A stretch of DNA of 64,000 nucleotides from Streptomyces sp. NBC_01304. Lineage in GTDB: Bacteria; Actinomycetota; Actinomycetes; Streptomycetales; Streptomycetaceae. A program made the translations under genes and the position numbers. The stretch's first letter is position 1; each line of letters starts with the position of its first letter. The notes under the pieces were generated by a model. It made no database searches, was not told where the DNA came from, and worked only from the letters and a program-made list of their open reading frames with translations. Of the stretch, positions 17,232-24,552 are shown piece after piece. Location of the stretch: NCBI RefSeq assembly GCF_035975855.1, contig NZ_CP109055.1, positions 1,860,001 through 1,924,000 on the forward strand, written 5' to 3'.

Positions 17232-18581
17232 TCAGGCCGTGTCCGGATCACCGTCCACCGCACGCCCCGCCCCCACCCCGTCCCCCGAAACCCGCGCACC
17301 CCGCGCGAGATCGGCCGGCAGCTCCGCCTCGATCCGCTCGCGGAACTCCCGCAGCCGGGCCACGTCCGCCGCGGGCAGCAACCCCCGCTTGTCCGGCGGG
17401 ATGTTGAGCAGCAGCACCGAGTTGCGGCCCACCGAGCGGAAGTAGATGTCGGTGAGCTGGTCCACGGACTTCGGCACCTGGTCCTCGTGGTAGAACCAGC
17501 CCGGCCTGATGGACACGTCGCACTCCGCGGGCCACCACTGCAGGTGCGTGGCGACGGTGCGGGCGGACGCGAGAGCGGACCGGCTGCCCTGGTCGGGGGC
17601 GTCGTAGGCCAGCGCGTAGTCGGTGCGGCCGTAGTCCTTCTCCTTGACGGGGATGACGCTCCACTCGTCCTCGCGGGCGAGCCCGCCCTCGTTGCCGACC
17701 CAGCGCACGTCCGGCCCGGACACCGCGATCGCCGCGTCCGGGGCGAGGGCGCGGATCAGGGTGTACCAGCTGTCCCAGTCGTAGCGCTCGACCGTGCCGG
17801 GCGGGATCCGGCCCTGCGAACCGTCGAACCACACCTCGTCGATGGGCCCGTACTGCGTCAGGACCTCGTGGAGCTGGTTGAGCATGTAGGCGCCGTAGTC
17901 CGTCGCGGGCAGCTCGAAGCTCGCAGAGCCGTCGGCCTGGTTGTCACCGGGCAGTGGTGTCGGGATGGTTCGCGGCGAGCGCGCGCTGCCGTTCGCGTAC
18001 ACGCCGTGCAGGTACTGGTTCTCGTCCGCCGGGGAGACGTACACCCCGACCTTGATGCCGTGCCGTCGCATCGAGTCGGCGAAGGAACGGAGTACGTCGC
18101 CGCGCCCGTCGGCCCAACTGCTCGATACGACACCGTGCTTGGTGTACCGGGAGGGGTAGAGCACGAACCCGTCGTGGTGCTTGACCGTGAGGATGGCCAG
18201 CTCGAAGCCGCCGTCGCGCAGCGCCCGGGCCCACTGGTCGGTGTCGAGGCCGGCCGGCTGGAAGACGTCCGGATCCTCGTCGCCCGTGCCCCATTCGAGG
18301 CCGGTGAAGGTGTTCACGCCGAAGTGCAGGAAGGCGGTCTTCTCCAGGCGCTGCCAGGCGATCTGACGATCCGTCGGGCGGATCCGGGACGCCTTGTCGA
18401 CGAGTTCGGCCGGGGTGTCGTCGGGGCTGATCGGGATGCGGTACGAGGGCTCCGGGGGCGCGGCCCCGGCCGCGGCGGCCGCCGCCGGGCTGCCGGGCGC
18501 CATCGCCAGCATCGAGCCGGAGACCACCGCCCCCGCCACAAAGCGCCGCCTGCTGAGCCCCGTACGCGAAGACTCGTCCAT
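17232..18581 (-). CDS. GH29 alpha-L-fucosidase, Tat-exported, truncated at C-terminus
   Basis: A 449-residue protein starting at ATG 18581 with GAGGAG 8 nt upstream. A twin-arginine signal (SRRRFVAGAVV) runs to about residue 40. The GH29 catalytic barrel follows: FLHFGVNTFTGLEWGTG, AILTVKHHDGFVLYPSRY, EVWFDGSQGRIPPGT with the nucleophile-type Asp, and LLLNIPPDKRGLLP. Family enzymes release L-fucose from glycans, so it would supply substrate to the import and oxidation operon on the other side of the regulator. The catalytic domain looks intact. The coding frame stops at TGA 17232-17234 and resumes as the 98-codon C-terminal domain described separately. Confidence 0.9.
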   Translation of the reverse strand: MDESSRTGLSRRRFVAGAVVSGSMLAMAPGSPAAAAAAGAAPPEPSYRIPISPDDTPAELVDKASRIRPTDRQIAWQRLEKTAFLHFGVNTFTGLEWGTGDEDPDVFQPAGLDTDQWARALRDGGFELAILTVKHHDGFVLYPSRYTKHGVVSSSWADGRGDVLRSFADSMRRHGIKVGVYVSPADENQYLHGVYANGSARSPRTIPTPLPGDNQADGSASFELPATDYGAYMLNQLHEVLTQYGPIDEVWFDGSQGRIPPGTVERYDWDSWYTLIRALAPDAAIAVSGPDVRWVGNEGGLAREDEWSVIPVKEKDYGRTDYALAYDAPDQGSRSALASARTVATHLQWWPAECDVSIRPGWFYHEDQVPKSVDQLTDIYFRSVGRNSVLLLNIPPDKRGLLPAADVARLREFRERIEAELPADLARGARVSGDGVGAGRAVDGDPDTA

Positions 18582-18610
18582 GTCTCTCGCTCCTCAACCA
18601 TGCCGTTGAT

Positions 18611-18705
18611 TCATCGGATGTCTGATGATTGAGGCGTGACGTATCTCTGTCAATGGACCGCACAGGGAGGGAAGTTCGCCGACGGGGCGATCAGTCATCG
18701 GATGA
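18611..18705. promoter_or_regulatory. Repeated TCATCGGATG motifs between fucosidase and amidase genes
   Basis: TCATCGGATG occurs at 18611-18620 and again at 18695-18704; the second extends to a perfect TCATC-G-GATGA palindrome (18695-18705). Next to the first, GTCTGATGA (18620-18628) is the exact complement of TCATCAGAC at 15936-15944 in the fucose-operon promoter. These are candidate operators shared by the two fucose promoters. Confidence 0.4.
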
Positions 18706-18804
18706 TCCATGCCCCTCTCGACGCGGAGCATCCCAAGCGTGCACAGTGCTGCCAACACCCAGAACCCCACACCGAGCAGCGCGCACACGCACCGAGGAGC
18801 CACC

Positions 18805-20154
18805 GTGACCAGCTGGGCCGGCCGCACCGCCGTCGAGATCGCCGCCGCCGTACGCGAGAAGAGGGTCACGCCCAGGGAAGTGGTGGCCGAGCACCTCGCG
18901 CGGATCGAACTCCTCGACGCCCGGGTGGGCGCCTTCCGGCTGGTGCGCGCGCAGGCCGCCCTCGCCGAGGCGGACGCGCTGGCCGAGCGCGCGGATCTGG
19001 CCGAACTGCCGCTTGCGGGCGTGCCGGTGGCGGTCAAGGACAATCTGCCGGTACGCGGCGAGTCGACCCTGCACGGTTCGGCGGCCCACGCCACCACGCC
19101 CGCGGCCGAGGACCACCCCACCGTCGCCCGGCTGCGGGCGGCGGGCGCGATCGTCGTCGGTCTGACCAACGTCCCCGAGCTGTGCGTCTTCGGCACCACC
19201 GAGAGCGCGTACGGCATCGCCCGCAACCCCTGGGACACCACCCGCACGGCCGGGGGTTCCTCCGGCGGCAGCGCGGCCGCGGTGGCGGCGGGCCTGGTGC
19301 CGATCGCACTGGGCAACGACGGCATGGGCTCGCTGCGCATCCCCGCCGCCAACTGCGGCCTGATCGGCCTCAAGCCGGGCCCCGACGTGGTCCCGCGCGA
19401 TCTCGGCGGCGGCTGGTTCGGCATGTCCGAGAACGGCCCCCTCGCCACCACGACCGAGGACGCCCGCCTGATGCTCGCGATCCTCGCCGGCGCCCCGGCC
19501 CCCGAGGGAGGTGCGGGTTCCGCGTCCGCGCTGCGCATCGCCGTCTCCACGCGCAGTCCGCTCGCGGGTGTCACGATCCACCACTCGTACGCGACCGCCG
19601 CACGCGAGGCCGGAAAGGTGCTGGCCACGGCGGGTCTGGAGGTGGAGAACGCGGACCCGTCCTACCCGTTGTGGCTCGGCCAGACCGCCCTCGCGCACTG
19701 GACGGCGGGCACGCACGTCGACGCCAGGGACCTCGACGTCCGCCAACTGGCCCGGCGTACCCGCGTACACGCCTCGATCGGACGCCGCACCCTGCGCTCG
19801 GTCGAGCAGGGCGACCGCCGCGAGCAGCTGCGCCGCCGACTGGAGCCGTTCTTCGCCGCCCATGACGTGCTGCTCACCCCGGCCCTGGCCCGGCGCGGGC
19901 CGCGCGCGGTGGCCTGGCACCAGCGGGGCTGGCTGCGCAATGTGCTCACCGACACCCGCTATTCGCCGCTCACGCCGGTCTGGAACCTGACCGGGTGGCC
20001 GGCGCTGTCGCTGCCGTTCGGGTATCTGTCGTCGGGGGCGCCGGGCTCGGTGCAGCTGGTGGGGGCGCCGGGGAGCGAGCAGCAACTCCTGGACGTGGCG
20101 GCGGTGTTGGGGGCGGAACGGCCGTGGCAGCGTACGGCTCCCGCACCTGCGTAA
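18805..20154 (+). CDS. Amidase signature (AS) family hydrolase
   Basis: A 449-residue amidase. The GTG at 18805 is chosen because GAGGAG is 5 nt upstream. The Ser-cisSer-Lys triad is visible: Lys in PVAVKDNLPV, the cis-Ser in TAGGSSGGSAAAV, and the nucleophile Ser in NDGMGSLRIPAANCGL. A C-terminal WNLTGWPALSLPFG segment completes the fold. AS enzymes hydrolyse diverse amides; the substrate cannot be told from sequence. It is divergent from the fucosidase and followed by a tandem repeat and a strong terminator, so it is probably transcribed alone. GatA is less likely because no GatB/C neighbours are present. Confidence 0.88.
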   Translation: MTSWAGRTAVEIAAAVREKRVTPREVVAEHLARIELLDARVGAFRLVRAQAALAEADALAERADLAELPLAGVPVAVKDNLPVRGESTLHGSAAHATTPAAEDHPTVARLRAAGAIVVGLTNVPELCVFGTTESAYGIARNPWDTTRTAGGSSGGSAAAVAAGLVPIALGNDGMGSLRIPAANCGLIGLKPGPDVVPRDLGGGWFGMSENGPLATTTEDARLMLAILAGAPAPEGGAGSASALRIAVSTRSPLAGVTIHHSYATAAREAGKVLATAGLEVENADPSYPLWLGQTALAHWTAGTHVDARDLDVRQLARRTRVHASIGRRTLRSVEQGDRREQLRRRLEPFFAAHDVLLTPALARRGPRAVAWHQRGWLRNVLTDTRYSPLTPVWNLTGWPALSLPFGYLSSGAPGSVQLVGAPGSEQQLLDVAAVLGAERPWQRTAPAPA

Positions 20155-20223
20155 CGGATCTCGCACTCGTACCGGATCTCGTACCGGATCTCGTACCGGA
20201 TCTCGTGACGGATCTTGTGACGG
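20151..20223. repeat. 12-bp tandem repeat starting at the amidase stop codon
   Basis: About five copies of a 12-bp unit: GTAACGGATCTC at 20151-20162, three perfect GTACCGGATCTC copies at 20169-20204, and GTGACGGATCTT at 20205-20216. The first copy contains the amidase TAA (20152-20154). Confidence 0.85.
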
Positions 20224-20225
20224 CA

Positions 20226-20263
20226 CCCGGGTCGCGGCCGGGGCACACCCGCCGCGACCCGGG
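20226..20263. terminator. Bidirectional terminator between amidase and MHS transporter genes
   Basis: Perfect 12-bp stem (CCCGGGTCGCGG at 20226-20237, complement at 20252-20263) with a 14-nt loop, placed between two convergent genes. Confidence 0.75.
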
Positions 20264-20269
20264 CCGGGT

Positions 20270-21727
20270 TCAGCGCTGTGCCTCCACCAGTTCGCGGGCC
20301 TCCTCCTCGGTGGCCACCGAGGGCGGGGAGCCCTCCAGCGGCCGGCGGGCCGTCTCCTTCATGGCGAGGACCGCGAGGAGGCCGACGGCTCCGGCGAGCA
20401 TCGTGTAGTACGCCGGCATCAGATCGTTGCCGGTCTTGCTGATCAGCGCGGCGACCACCAGCGGCGTCGTACCGCCGAAGAGCGAGACCGAGATGTTGAA
20501 GCCGATGGACAGCGAGCTGTAGCGCACATCCGTCGGGAACAGGGCCGGCAGCGAGGACGACATGGCGCCCAGGTAGCAGACCAGGGCGAGGCCGAGGATC
20601 AGCAGTCCGGCGAAGACCGGGACGGTGCCGCCCTGCTTGATGAGCAGGAAGCTCGGCACGGCAAGGACGATGAAGCCCATGGAGCCCGCCATCAGGACCG
20701 GCTTGCGGCCGATCCGGTCGGACAGCCGGCCGACCGAGTTGATCAGGGCCATCAGGATCAGCATCACGACGACGATGGACATCAGTCCGCCGGTCTCGCC
20801 GAAGCCGAGATCGGTGAGGTACGTCGGCATGTACGAGAGCAGCATGTAGTCGGTGATGTTGAAGGCCGCGACCAGGGCGATGCAGAGCAGCATCGCGCGC
20901 CACTGGCCGACGAAGGAGTCCTTGAAGGACTTCTTCTCCCGTACGTCGCCGGGTCCGCCGCCCTCCTCCAGCTTCCGGAACGCCGGGGACTCGTCGAGCT
21001 TCATCCGCAGATAGAGGCCGATGAGGCCGAGCGGGCCCGCGACGAGGAACGGCACGCGCCAGCCCCAGGAGTGCATGGCGTCGTCGCTGAGGAGCATCGT
21101 CAGCGTGGTGACCAGGGTGGCGGCGGCGGTGTAGCCGATGAGGGTGCCGAACTCCAGGAAGGAGCCCCAGAAGCCGCGGCGCTTGTCGGGGGCGTACTCG
21201 GCGATGAAGGTCGCCGCGCCGCCGTACTCGCCGCCGGTGGAGAAGCCCTGCACCATGCGGCAGACGATGAGCAGGATCGGCGCCCAGATGCCGATGGTGG
21301 CGTAGCTGGGAATCAGTCCGATCGCGAGGGTCGCGCTCGCCATCATGATCATGGTGAGGGCAAGGATCTTCTTGCGGCCGACCTTGTCGCCGAGCGGTCC
21401 GAAGAACGCGCCGCCGATGGGCCGGACCAGGAAGGCCGCGGCGAAGGTGGCGAGCGAGGACAGGGTCTGCGCGGTCGGGTTCCCGGAGGGGAAGAAGACC
21501 TGGCCGATGGTGACGGCGAGGTAGGCGTAGACGCCGAAGTCGAACCACTCCATGGCGTTGCCGAGTGCGGTCGCCTTCACCGCCCTCTTGACCGCCTGCT
21601 CCTCGGAGATGGTGATGTCGCTCTGGCGCAGTCGGGGGTTCTTTCGGCGGTGGACGGTGCGGAACAGGACGCGGTGGCGGCCGATGGCCTCACGGTCGGG
21701 GGCAGCGGTGGTCTCTTCGTGCTGCAC
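20270..21727 (-). CDS. MFS transporter, metabolite:H+ symporter (ProP-like MHS) family
   Basis: A 485-residue membrane protein with twelve predicted helices. Family motifs include NAMEWFDFGVYAYLA after helix 1, RPIGGAFFGPLGDKVGRKK (MFS motif A), CRMVQGFSTGGEYGGAATFI and DRIGRKPVLMAGS in the second half. This MHS pattern is shared by ProP, ShiA and citrate/ketoglutarate symporters, so the substrate may be a compatible solute or an organic acid. GTG 21727 is preferred because it follows GAGAG and gives the usual hydrophilic N-terminus. Convergent with the amidase. Nothing in the context fixes the substrate. Confidence 0.87.
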   Translation of the reverse strand: MQHEETTAAPDREAIGRHRVLFRTVHRRKNPRLRQSDITISEEQAVKRAVKATALGNAMEWFDFGVYAYLAVTIGQVFFPSGNPTAQTLSSLATFAAAFLVRPIGGAFFGPLGDKVGRKKILALTMIMMASATLAIGLIPSYATIGIWAPILLIVCRMVQGFSTGGEYGGAATFIAEYAPDKRRGFWGSFLEFGTLIGYTAAATLVTTLTMLLSDDAMHSWGWRVPFLVAGPLGLIGLYLRMKLDESPAFRKLEEGGGPGDVREKKSFKDSFVGQWRAMLLCIALVAAFNITDYMLLSYMPTYLTDLGFGETGGLMSIVVVMLILMALINSVGRLSDRIGRKPVLMAGSMGFIVLAVPSFLLIKQGGTVPVFAGLLILGLALVCYLGAMSSSLPALFPTDVRYSSLSIGFNISVSLFGGTTPLVVAALISKTGNDLMPAYYTMLAGAVGLLAVLAMKETARRPLEGSPPSVATEEEARELVEAQR

Positions 21728-21919
21728 TGCGGCTCTCAATGTCGTACGGGCATAAAGGTCCCTCCAGTGGTACCCGCCGGGATCAGGGGGGCAGTCCGGA
21801 CTCTTGTCACTTGCCGCACGGGGCTTGCGGCCTGATCTGTACGGGACGTACGTCCTGTATCCGGGCGAACTTCGCGGATCGAGCACGGCTCCGGGCGCGG
21901 AAGAGTGCGGCACGAGAAA

Positions 21920-21952
21920 GGGCCCCGCCTTCCAATCGGGAAGGCGGGGCCC
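21920..21952 (-). terminator. Terminator downstream of the 57-residue small gene
   Basis: A 14-bp perfect stem (GGGCCCCGCCTTCC at 21920-21933, complement at 21939-21952) with a 5-nt loop, 17 bp past the small gene's stop. On the minus strand it is followed by CTTTCT. Confidence 0.75.
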
Positions 21953-21969
21953 GCAAATTTCCGCTGCGT

Positions 21970-22143
21970 TCAGTCAATGCCCTGGAGGATGTGCGGCTCC
22001 GCGAGGTCGTCCTCGTATCCGGCGAGCCGGATCGGGGCCGACCGGGCCCACACCTCGAGGCTGCCCAGCTCCTTGGGGCGGCCCTTGCGGTCTCCGCGCT
22101 CCGTGGGGCCTCGCTGCTCGCTCTTGGACTTCTCTGGTGTCAC
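21970..22143 (-). CDS. Small conserved-looking protein, 57 residues, unknown function
   Basis: GTG 22143 has AGGAG 6 nt upstream and the gene ends 17 bp before a strong terminator, which supports a real gene. The N-terminal half is very hydrophilic (TPEKSKSEQRGPTERGDRK). The C-terminal half is ordered-looking and rich in Trp/Leu/acidic residues: SLEVWARSAPIRLAGYEDDL, then AEPHILQGID at the very end. No signal peptide or transmembrane helix is present. I believe similar short proteins occur in other streptomycetes but cannot name a function. It is transcribed toward the MHS transporter and away from the degenerate HD-like gene. Confidence 0.7.
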   Translation of the reverse strand: MTPEKSKSEQRGPTERGDRKGRPKELGSLEVWARSAPIRLAGYEDDLAEPHILQGID

Positions 22144-22494
22144 CGCGCACTCCTGTCTGTGTCGGGGTAACCCCCGGTCGCACCGCGCCGGCCCGAGGAC
22201 CGGGCGCCGGCCGCCCCGTGGGGCTCTACTTCTGGGCAGTTCAAAAGCGCGGTGGCGCCGGTAACTCACGCGAGGCAGGGCCGCGATGACCGGCTTGCCC
22301 CGGGACGGGCCGTGGGTGTTGGTGGGACCCATTTAGGCTGTCCGTCCCCACCAGAGTACCCATATGAGCGCGACCCTGCTCGATGGGGCCGGAAACTGAC
22401 CCGTCCTTTACCGGTCGCCCGGTGTTCATTCGGCCATGATCTGGCCATGGTCTGCTGCTCTGGACGGCATCCACCGCGTGGGAGGGAGTCGCAC
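22144..22494. other. 351-bp divergent intergenic region
   Basis: Contains the 5' regions of the 57-residue gene (minus) and the HD-like gene (plus). Visible structure: a TGGTGGG/CCACCA imperfect inverted repeat around 22317-22355 and a repeated GGCCATG at 22434-22448. No ORF in it has coding support, and I see no convincing -35/-10 pair. Confidence 0.5.
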
Positions 22495-22992
22495 ATGGAG
22501 CCGCACATGGAGCCGCATCCGACCGGCCCGGTCGACCGCCAGGCGCTGGGCGTCGACGGACTGATGGGCCTCCTGGAGACCCGCCCTGGCGAACACCCCT
22601 TGCAGACCGCGGCCCTGCTGCGCCGCTCCCACCCGAGCGACAAGGAGCTCCAAGTCGCGGGCCTGGTCAAGGACTTGCCGGCCGAGGCGGTGCGGGGGCT
22701 GCTCGGGGAGCGGGTGGCATGGCTCATCGACTGCCTCCGGGCCGGCGGCACTTCGGCCGATGCGCCCGGGCCGCCGGCCGCGCCGGCCGAGGACGCGGCC
22801 TCTCTCCGGCAGGCGGTCGAGACCGCGCGGGTGGCCGGGGTCGCCGCCGGAGTCCTGGAGGACTGGCGTGACGTGCTCGAACTGGTGGCAGCCCATCGGA
22901 GTTCACCGGCCCACCGAAGTCCCTCGGCGCACCGGGCTCCGTCGGCCCGATGGAGTACGTCGGCCCGATGGGGTCCGTCGACGGCGCCCTGA
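22495..22992 (+). CDS. Degenerate HD-domain-like protein
   Basis: A 165-residue protein from ATG 22495, with GGGAGGGAG six nt upstream. Residues about 18-95 (GLMGLLETRPGEHPLQTAAL, then DKELQVAGLVKDLPAEAVRG and LLGERVAWLIDCLRAG) resemble the helices of PhnZ-like HD phosphohydrolase or oxygenase domains. The metal-binding His and HD dyad are absent: KD replaces HD at the expected spot, so it is probably non-catalytic. Residues 125-165 are a repetitive tail (AHRSSPAHRSPSAHRAPSA) arising from an 18-bp DNA repeat near the stop codon. Function unknown; it may be a binding-only relative. Confidence 0.62.
   Translation: MEPHMEPHPTGPVDRQALGVDGLMGLLETRPGEHPLQTAALLRRSHPSDKELQVAGLVKDLPAEAVRGLLGERVAWLIDCLRAGGTSADAPGPPAAPAEDAASLRQAVETARVAGVAAGVLEDWRDVLELVAAHRSSPAHRSPSAHRAPSARWSTSARWGPSTAP
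22940..22985. repeat. 18-bp repeat at the 3' end of the HD-like gene
   Basis: TCGGCCCGATGG occurs twice with an 18-bp period (ARWSTS/ARWGPS in the protein), with a related degenerate copy just upstream. The array ends within about 10 bp of the stop codon. Confidence 0.6.
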
Positions 22993-23062
22993 ATCCCTGA
23001 GGGCAGTCCTCGTGGCTCCCTGATGTCCGCCTCCCCCGCCCCTGCGCGCCGCCCGCGCCACC

Positions 23063-23097
23063 GGCTCCTGGTTTCTGGCTCCTGGCTCCTGGCTCCG
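23063..23097. repeat. 7-bp tandem repeat, five copies
   Basis: Five consecutive heptamers of GGCTCCT type (23063-23069, 23070-23076 as GGTTTCT, 23077-23083, 23084-23090, 23091-23097) in the gap before the SDR gene. Confidence 0.8.
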
Positions 23098-23148
23098 TGC
23101 GTTCTCTCGCCCTGCCCTTCTGATGGATCGTCATGAGAAGGTAAGCGG

Positions 23149-23985
23149 ATGACAGTTGAGCCTCACTCAACCTCCGGCAGAGACTCGCTCAACGGCAAGG
23201 CCGCCCTCGTCACGGGCGGCTCCCGCGGGATCGGGCTCGCCGTCGCGGAGCAGCTGGGCGCCTCGGGGGCCGGGGTCTGCGTCACCGCACGGGACGCAGA
23301 CGGGGTGCGCGAAGCGGTGGCGGGGCTGCGGGCGGGCGGCGCCCGGGCCGTGGGCCTGGCGGGATCGGTGGCCGACCCGGCACATCTTCAGGCGTGCGCC
23401 GAGCTGATGCTCAGCACCTTCGGACGCCTTGACATCGTGGTGAACAACGCGGCGACCAACCAGCCCTACGGGCCGCTCATGGAGGCCGACCTCGCGGCCT
23501 GGAGCGAGGCGTTCGCCGTCAACGTGGAGGCGCCGCTGCGCCTGGTGCGGTGCGCGTGGGAGGCCTGGATGCGGGACCACGGCGGGGCCGTGGTCAACAT
23601 CTGCACGGAGGGCACCCATGGCGTCGGCCCACATGTGGGCGCGTACGGGACGAGCAAGGCCGCGCTGCTGCACCTGACACGACAGCTCGCGGGCGAACTG
23701 TCGCCCCGGGTAAGGGTGAACGCGGTCTCGCCCGGCCTGGTCCGCACCGAAATGGCGCGATTCGTATGGGAAGGCGAGGAGCAGCGCATCGCCGAGGGCC
23801 TGCCGCTCGGCCGCATCGGGGAGCCGTGGGACGTCGCGCACGCCGTGTGCTGGCTGGTGTCGGACGAGGCGCGGTGGGTGACCGGGGCGGACCTGTTGGT
23901 GGACGGGGGCACCAGGGTGCGCGCGGCGGCGGGGGTCGGGTCGTACGCGGTGCATGAGCGGCTGCGTACCGCAAAGGACGCCTGA
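23149..23985 (+). CDS. SDR family oxidoreductase with Thr at the catalytic Ser position
   Basis: A 278-residue short-chain dehydrogenase from ATG 23149 with GAAGG upstream. The cofactor motif TGGSRGIG is at 22-29, NNAA replaces the usual NNAG near 99, and Tyr166/Lys170 (YGTSK) are present. The residue 13 positions before Tyr, normally Ser, is Thr153 (NICTEG). C-terminal TGADLLVDGG is typical. Ser-to-Thr can retain activity but is unusual. The substrate is unknown. The 3' half lies opposite an antisense extension of the GtrA-like gene. Confidence 0.85.
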   Translation: MTVEPHSTSGRDSLNGKAALVTGGSRGIGLAVAEQLGASGAGVCVTARDADGVREAVAGLRAGGARAVGLAGSVADPAHLQACAELMLSTFGRLDIVVNNAATNQPYGPLMEADLAAWSEAFAVNVEAPLRLVRCAWEAWMRDHGGAVVNICTEGTHGVGPHVGAYGTSKAALLHLTRQLAGELSPRVRVNAVSPGLVRTEMARFVWEGEEQRIAEGLPLGRIGEPWDVAHAVCWLVSDEARWVTGADLLVDGGTRVRAAAGVGSYAVHERLRTAKDA

Positions 23986-24476
23986 CTGCGGCTGCGTACC
24001 GGCGCGGCCGAAGTCGCCTGAACGGCCTGGGCGTTCGGGGTCCGGGCGGCGGCGCGCGTGAAGACGACGAGCCGCAGAACGGCGAAGCGCCCGAGCCCGG
24101 CCAGCCCCGAGGCCGACAGATACACGGCCTGCTCCCACAGGACGCCCGGCGCGGCCACCGTCATGTGCAGCACGAGCATCGCCGCGCAGGTGAGGCCGTA
24201 CGCGGCCGCCGCCGACCCCGCCGACTGCAGATGCTGACGCCAAGTCCCGCGCCCGCCCGCACCGAAGGTGAAGCGGGCGTGCAGCTCGGTGGCGAGGAGC
24301 GTGGAGGCGACGGTGACCAGCGCGTTCGCGAGGGCCCACGGAAGCAGCTCGGACAGTCCGGCCACCGCGGCGCAGGAGGCGACCCCGACCCCGCCGCCGC
24401 ACAGCACGAAGCGCGCGAAGGCCATGAACGGGCCCGGAGCGGCGGGGAGTTGAGGCGTTGCGGCGCACGTCGTCAT
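23466..24476 (-). CDS. GtrA-like membrane protein; frame runs antisense into the SDR gene
   Basis: The first ~140 residues form a GtrA-like four-helix membrane domain (FVLCGGGVGVASCAAVAG, NALVTVASTLLATELHARFTF, then YGLTCAAMLVLHMTVAA and GLGRFAVLRLVVFTRA). GtrA proteins take part in export of cell-surface carbohydrates, often moving polyprenyl-linked sugars. Normal members stop soon after the fourth helix, at about position 24050 here. This frame has no stop there and continues ~190 codons across the opposite strand of the SDR gene to 23466. That part (PPSTNRSAPVTHRASSDTSQ) looks non-coding. Either the protein carries a junk tail or a nearby mutation removed the stop. ATG 24476 lacks a ribosome-binding site and may be leaderless. 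Confidence 0.65.
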   Translation of the reverse strand: MTTCAATPQLPAAPGPFMAFARFVLCGGGVGVASCAAVAGLSELLPWALANALVTVASTLLATELHARFTFGAGGRGTWRQHLQSAGSAAAAYGLTCAAMLVLHMTVAAPGVLWEQAVYLSASGLAGLGRFAVLRLVVFTRAAARTPNAQAVQATSAAPVRSRSQASFAVRSRSCTAYDPTPAAARTLVPPSTNRSAPVTHRASSDTSQHTACATSHGSPMRPSGRPSAMRCSSPSHTNRAISVRTRPGETAFTLTRGDSSPASCRVRCSSAALLVPYAPTCGPTPWVPSVQMLTTAPPWSRIQASHAHRTRRSGASTLTANASLQAARSASMSGP

Positions 24477-24482
24477 GGCGGC

Positions 24483-24513
24483 GACTATACGACCGTCTAT
24501 GACGCTTGTATAG
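24483..24513 (-). promoter_or_regulatory. Candidate leaderless promoter with inverted repeat for the GtrA-like gene
   Basis: On the minus strand TATAGT (24483-24488) ends 6 nt before ATG 24476, so transcription would begin essentially at the start codon. An inverted repeat CTATAC (24485-24490) / GTATAG (24508-24513) overlaps the -10 box and could be an operator. No good -35 is visible. Confidence 0.4.
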
Positions 24514-24552
24514 GCCGTCCGTTTAAGACGGCCGTTTATGGGCCTGCTCCGC

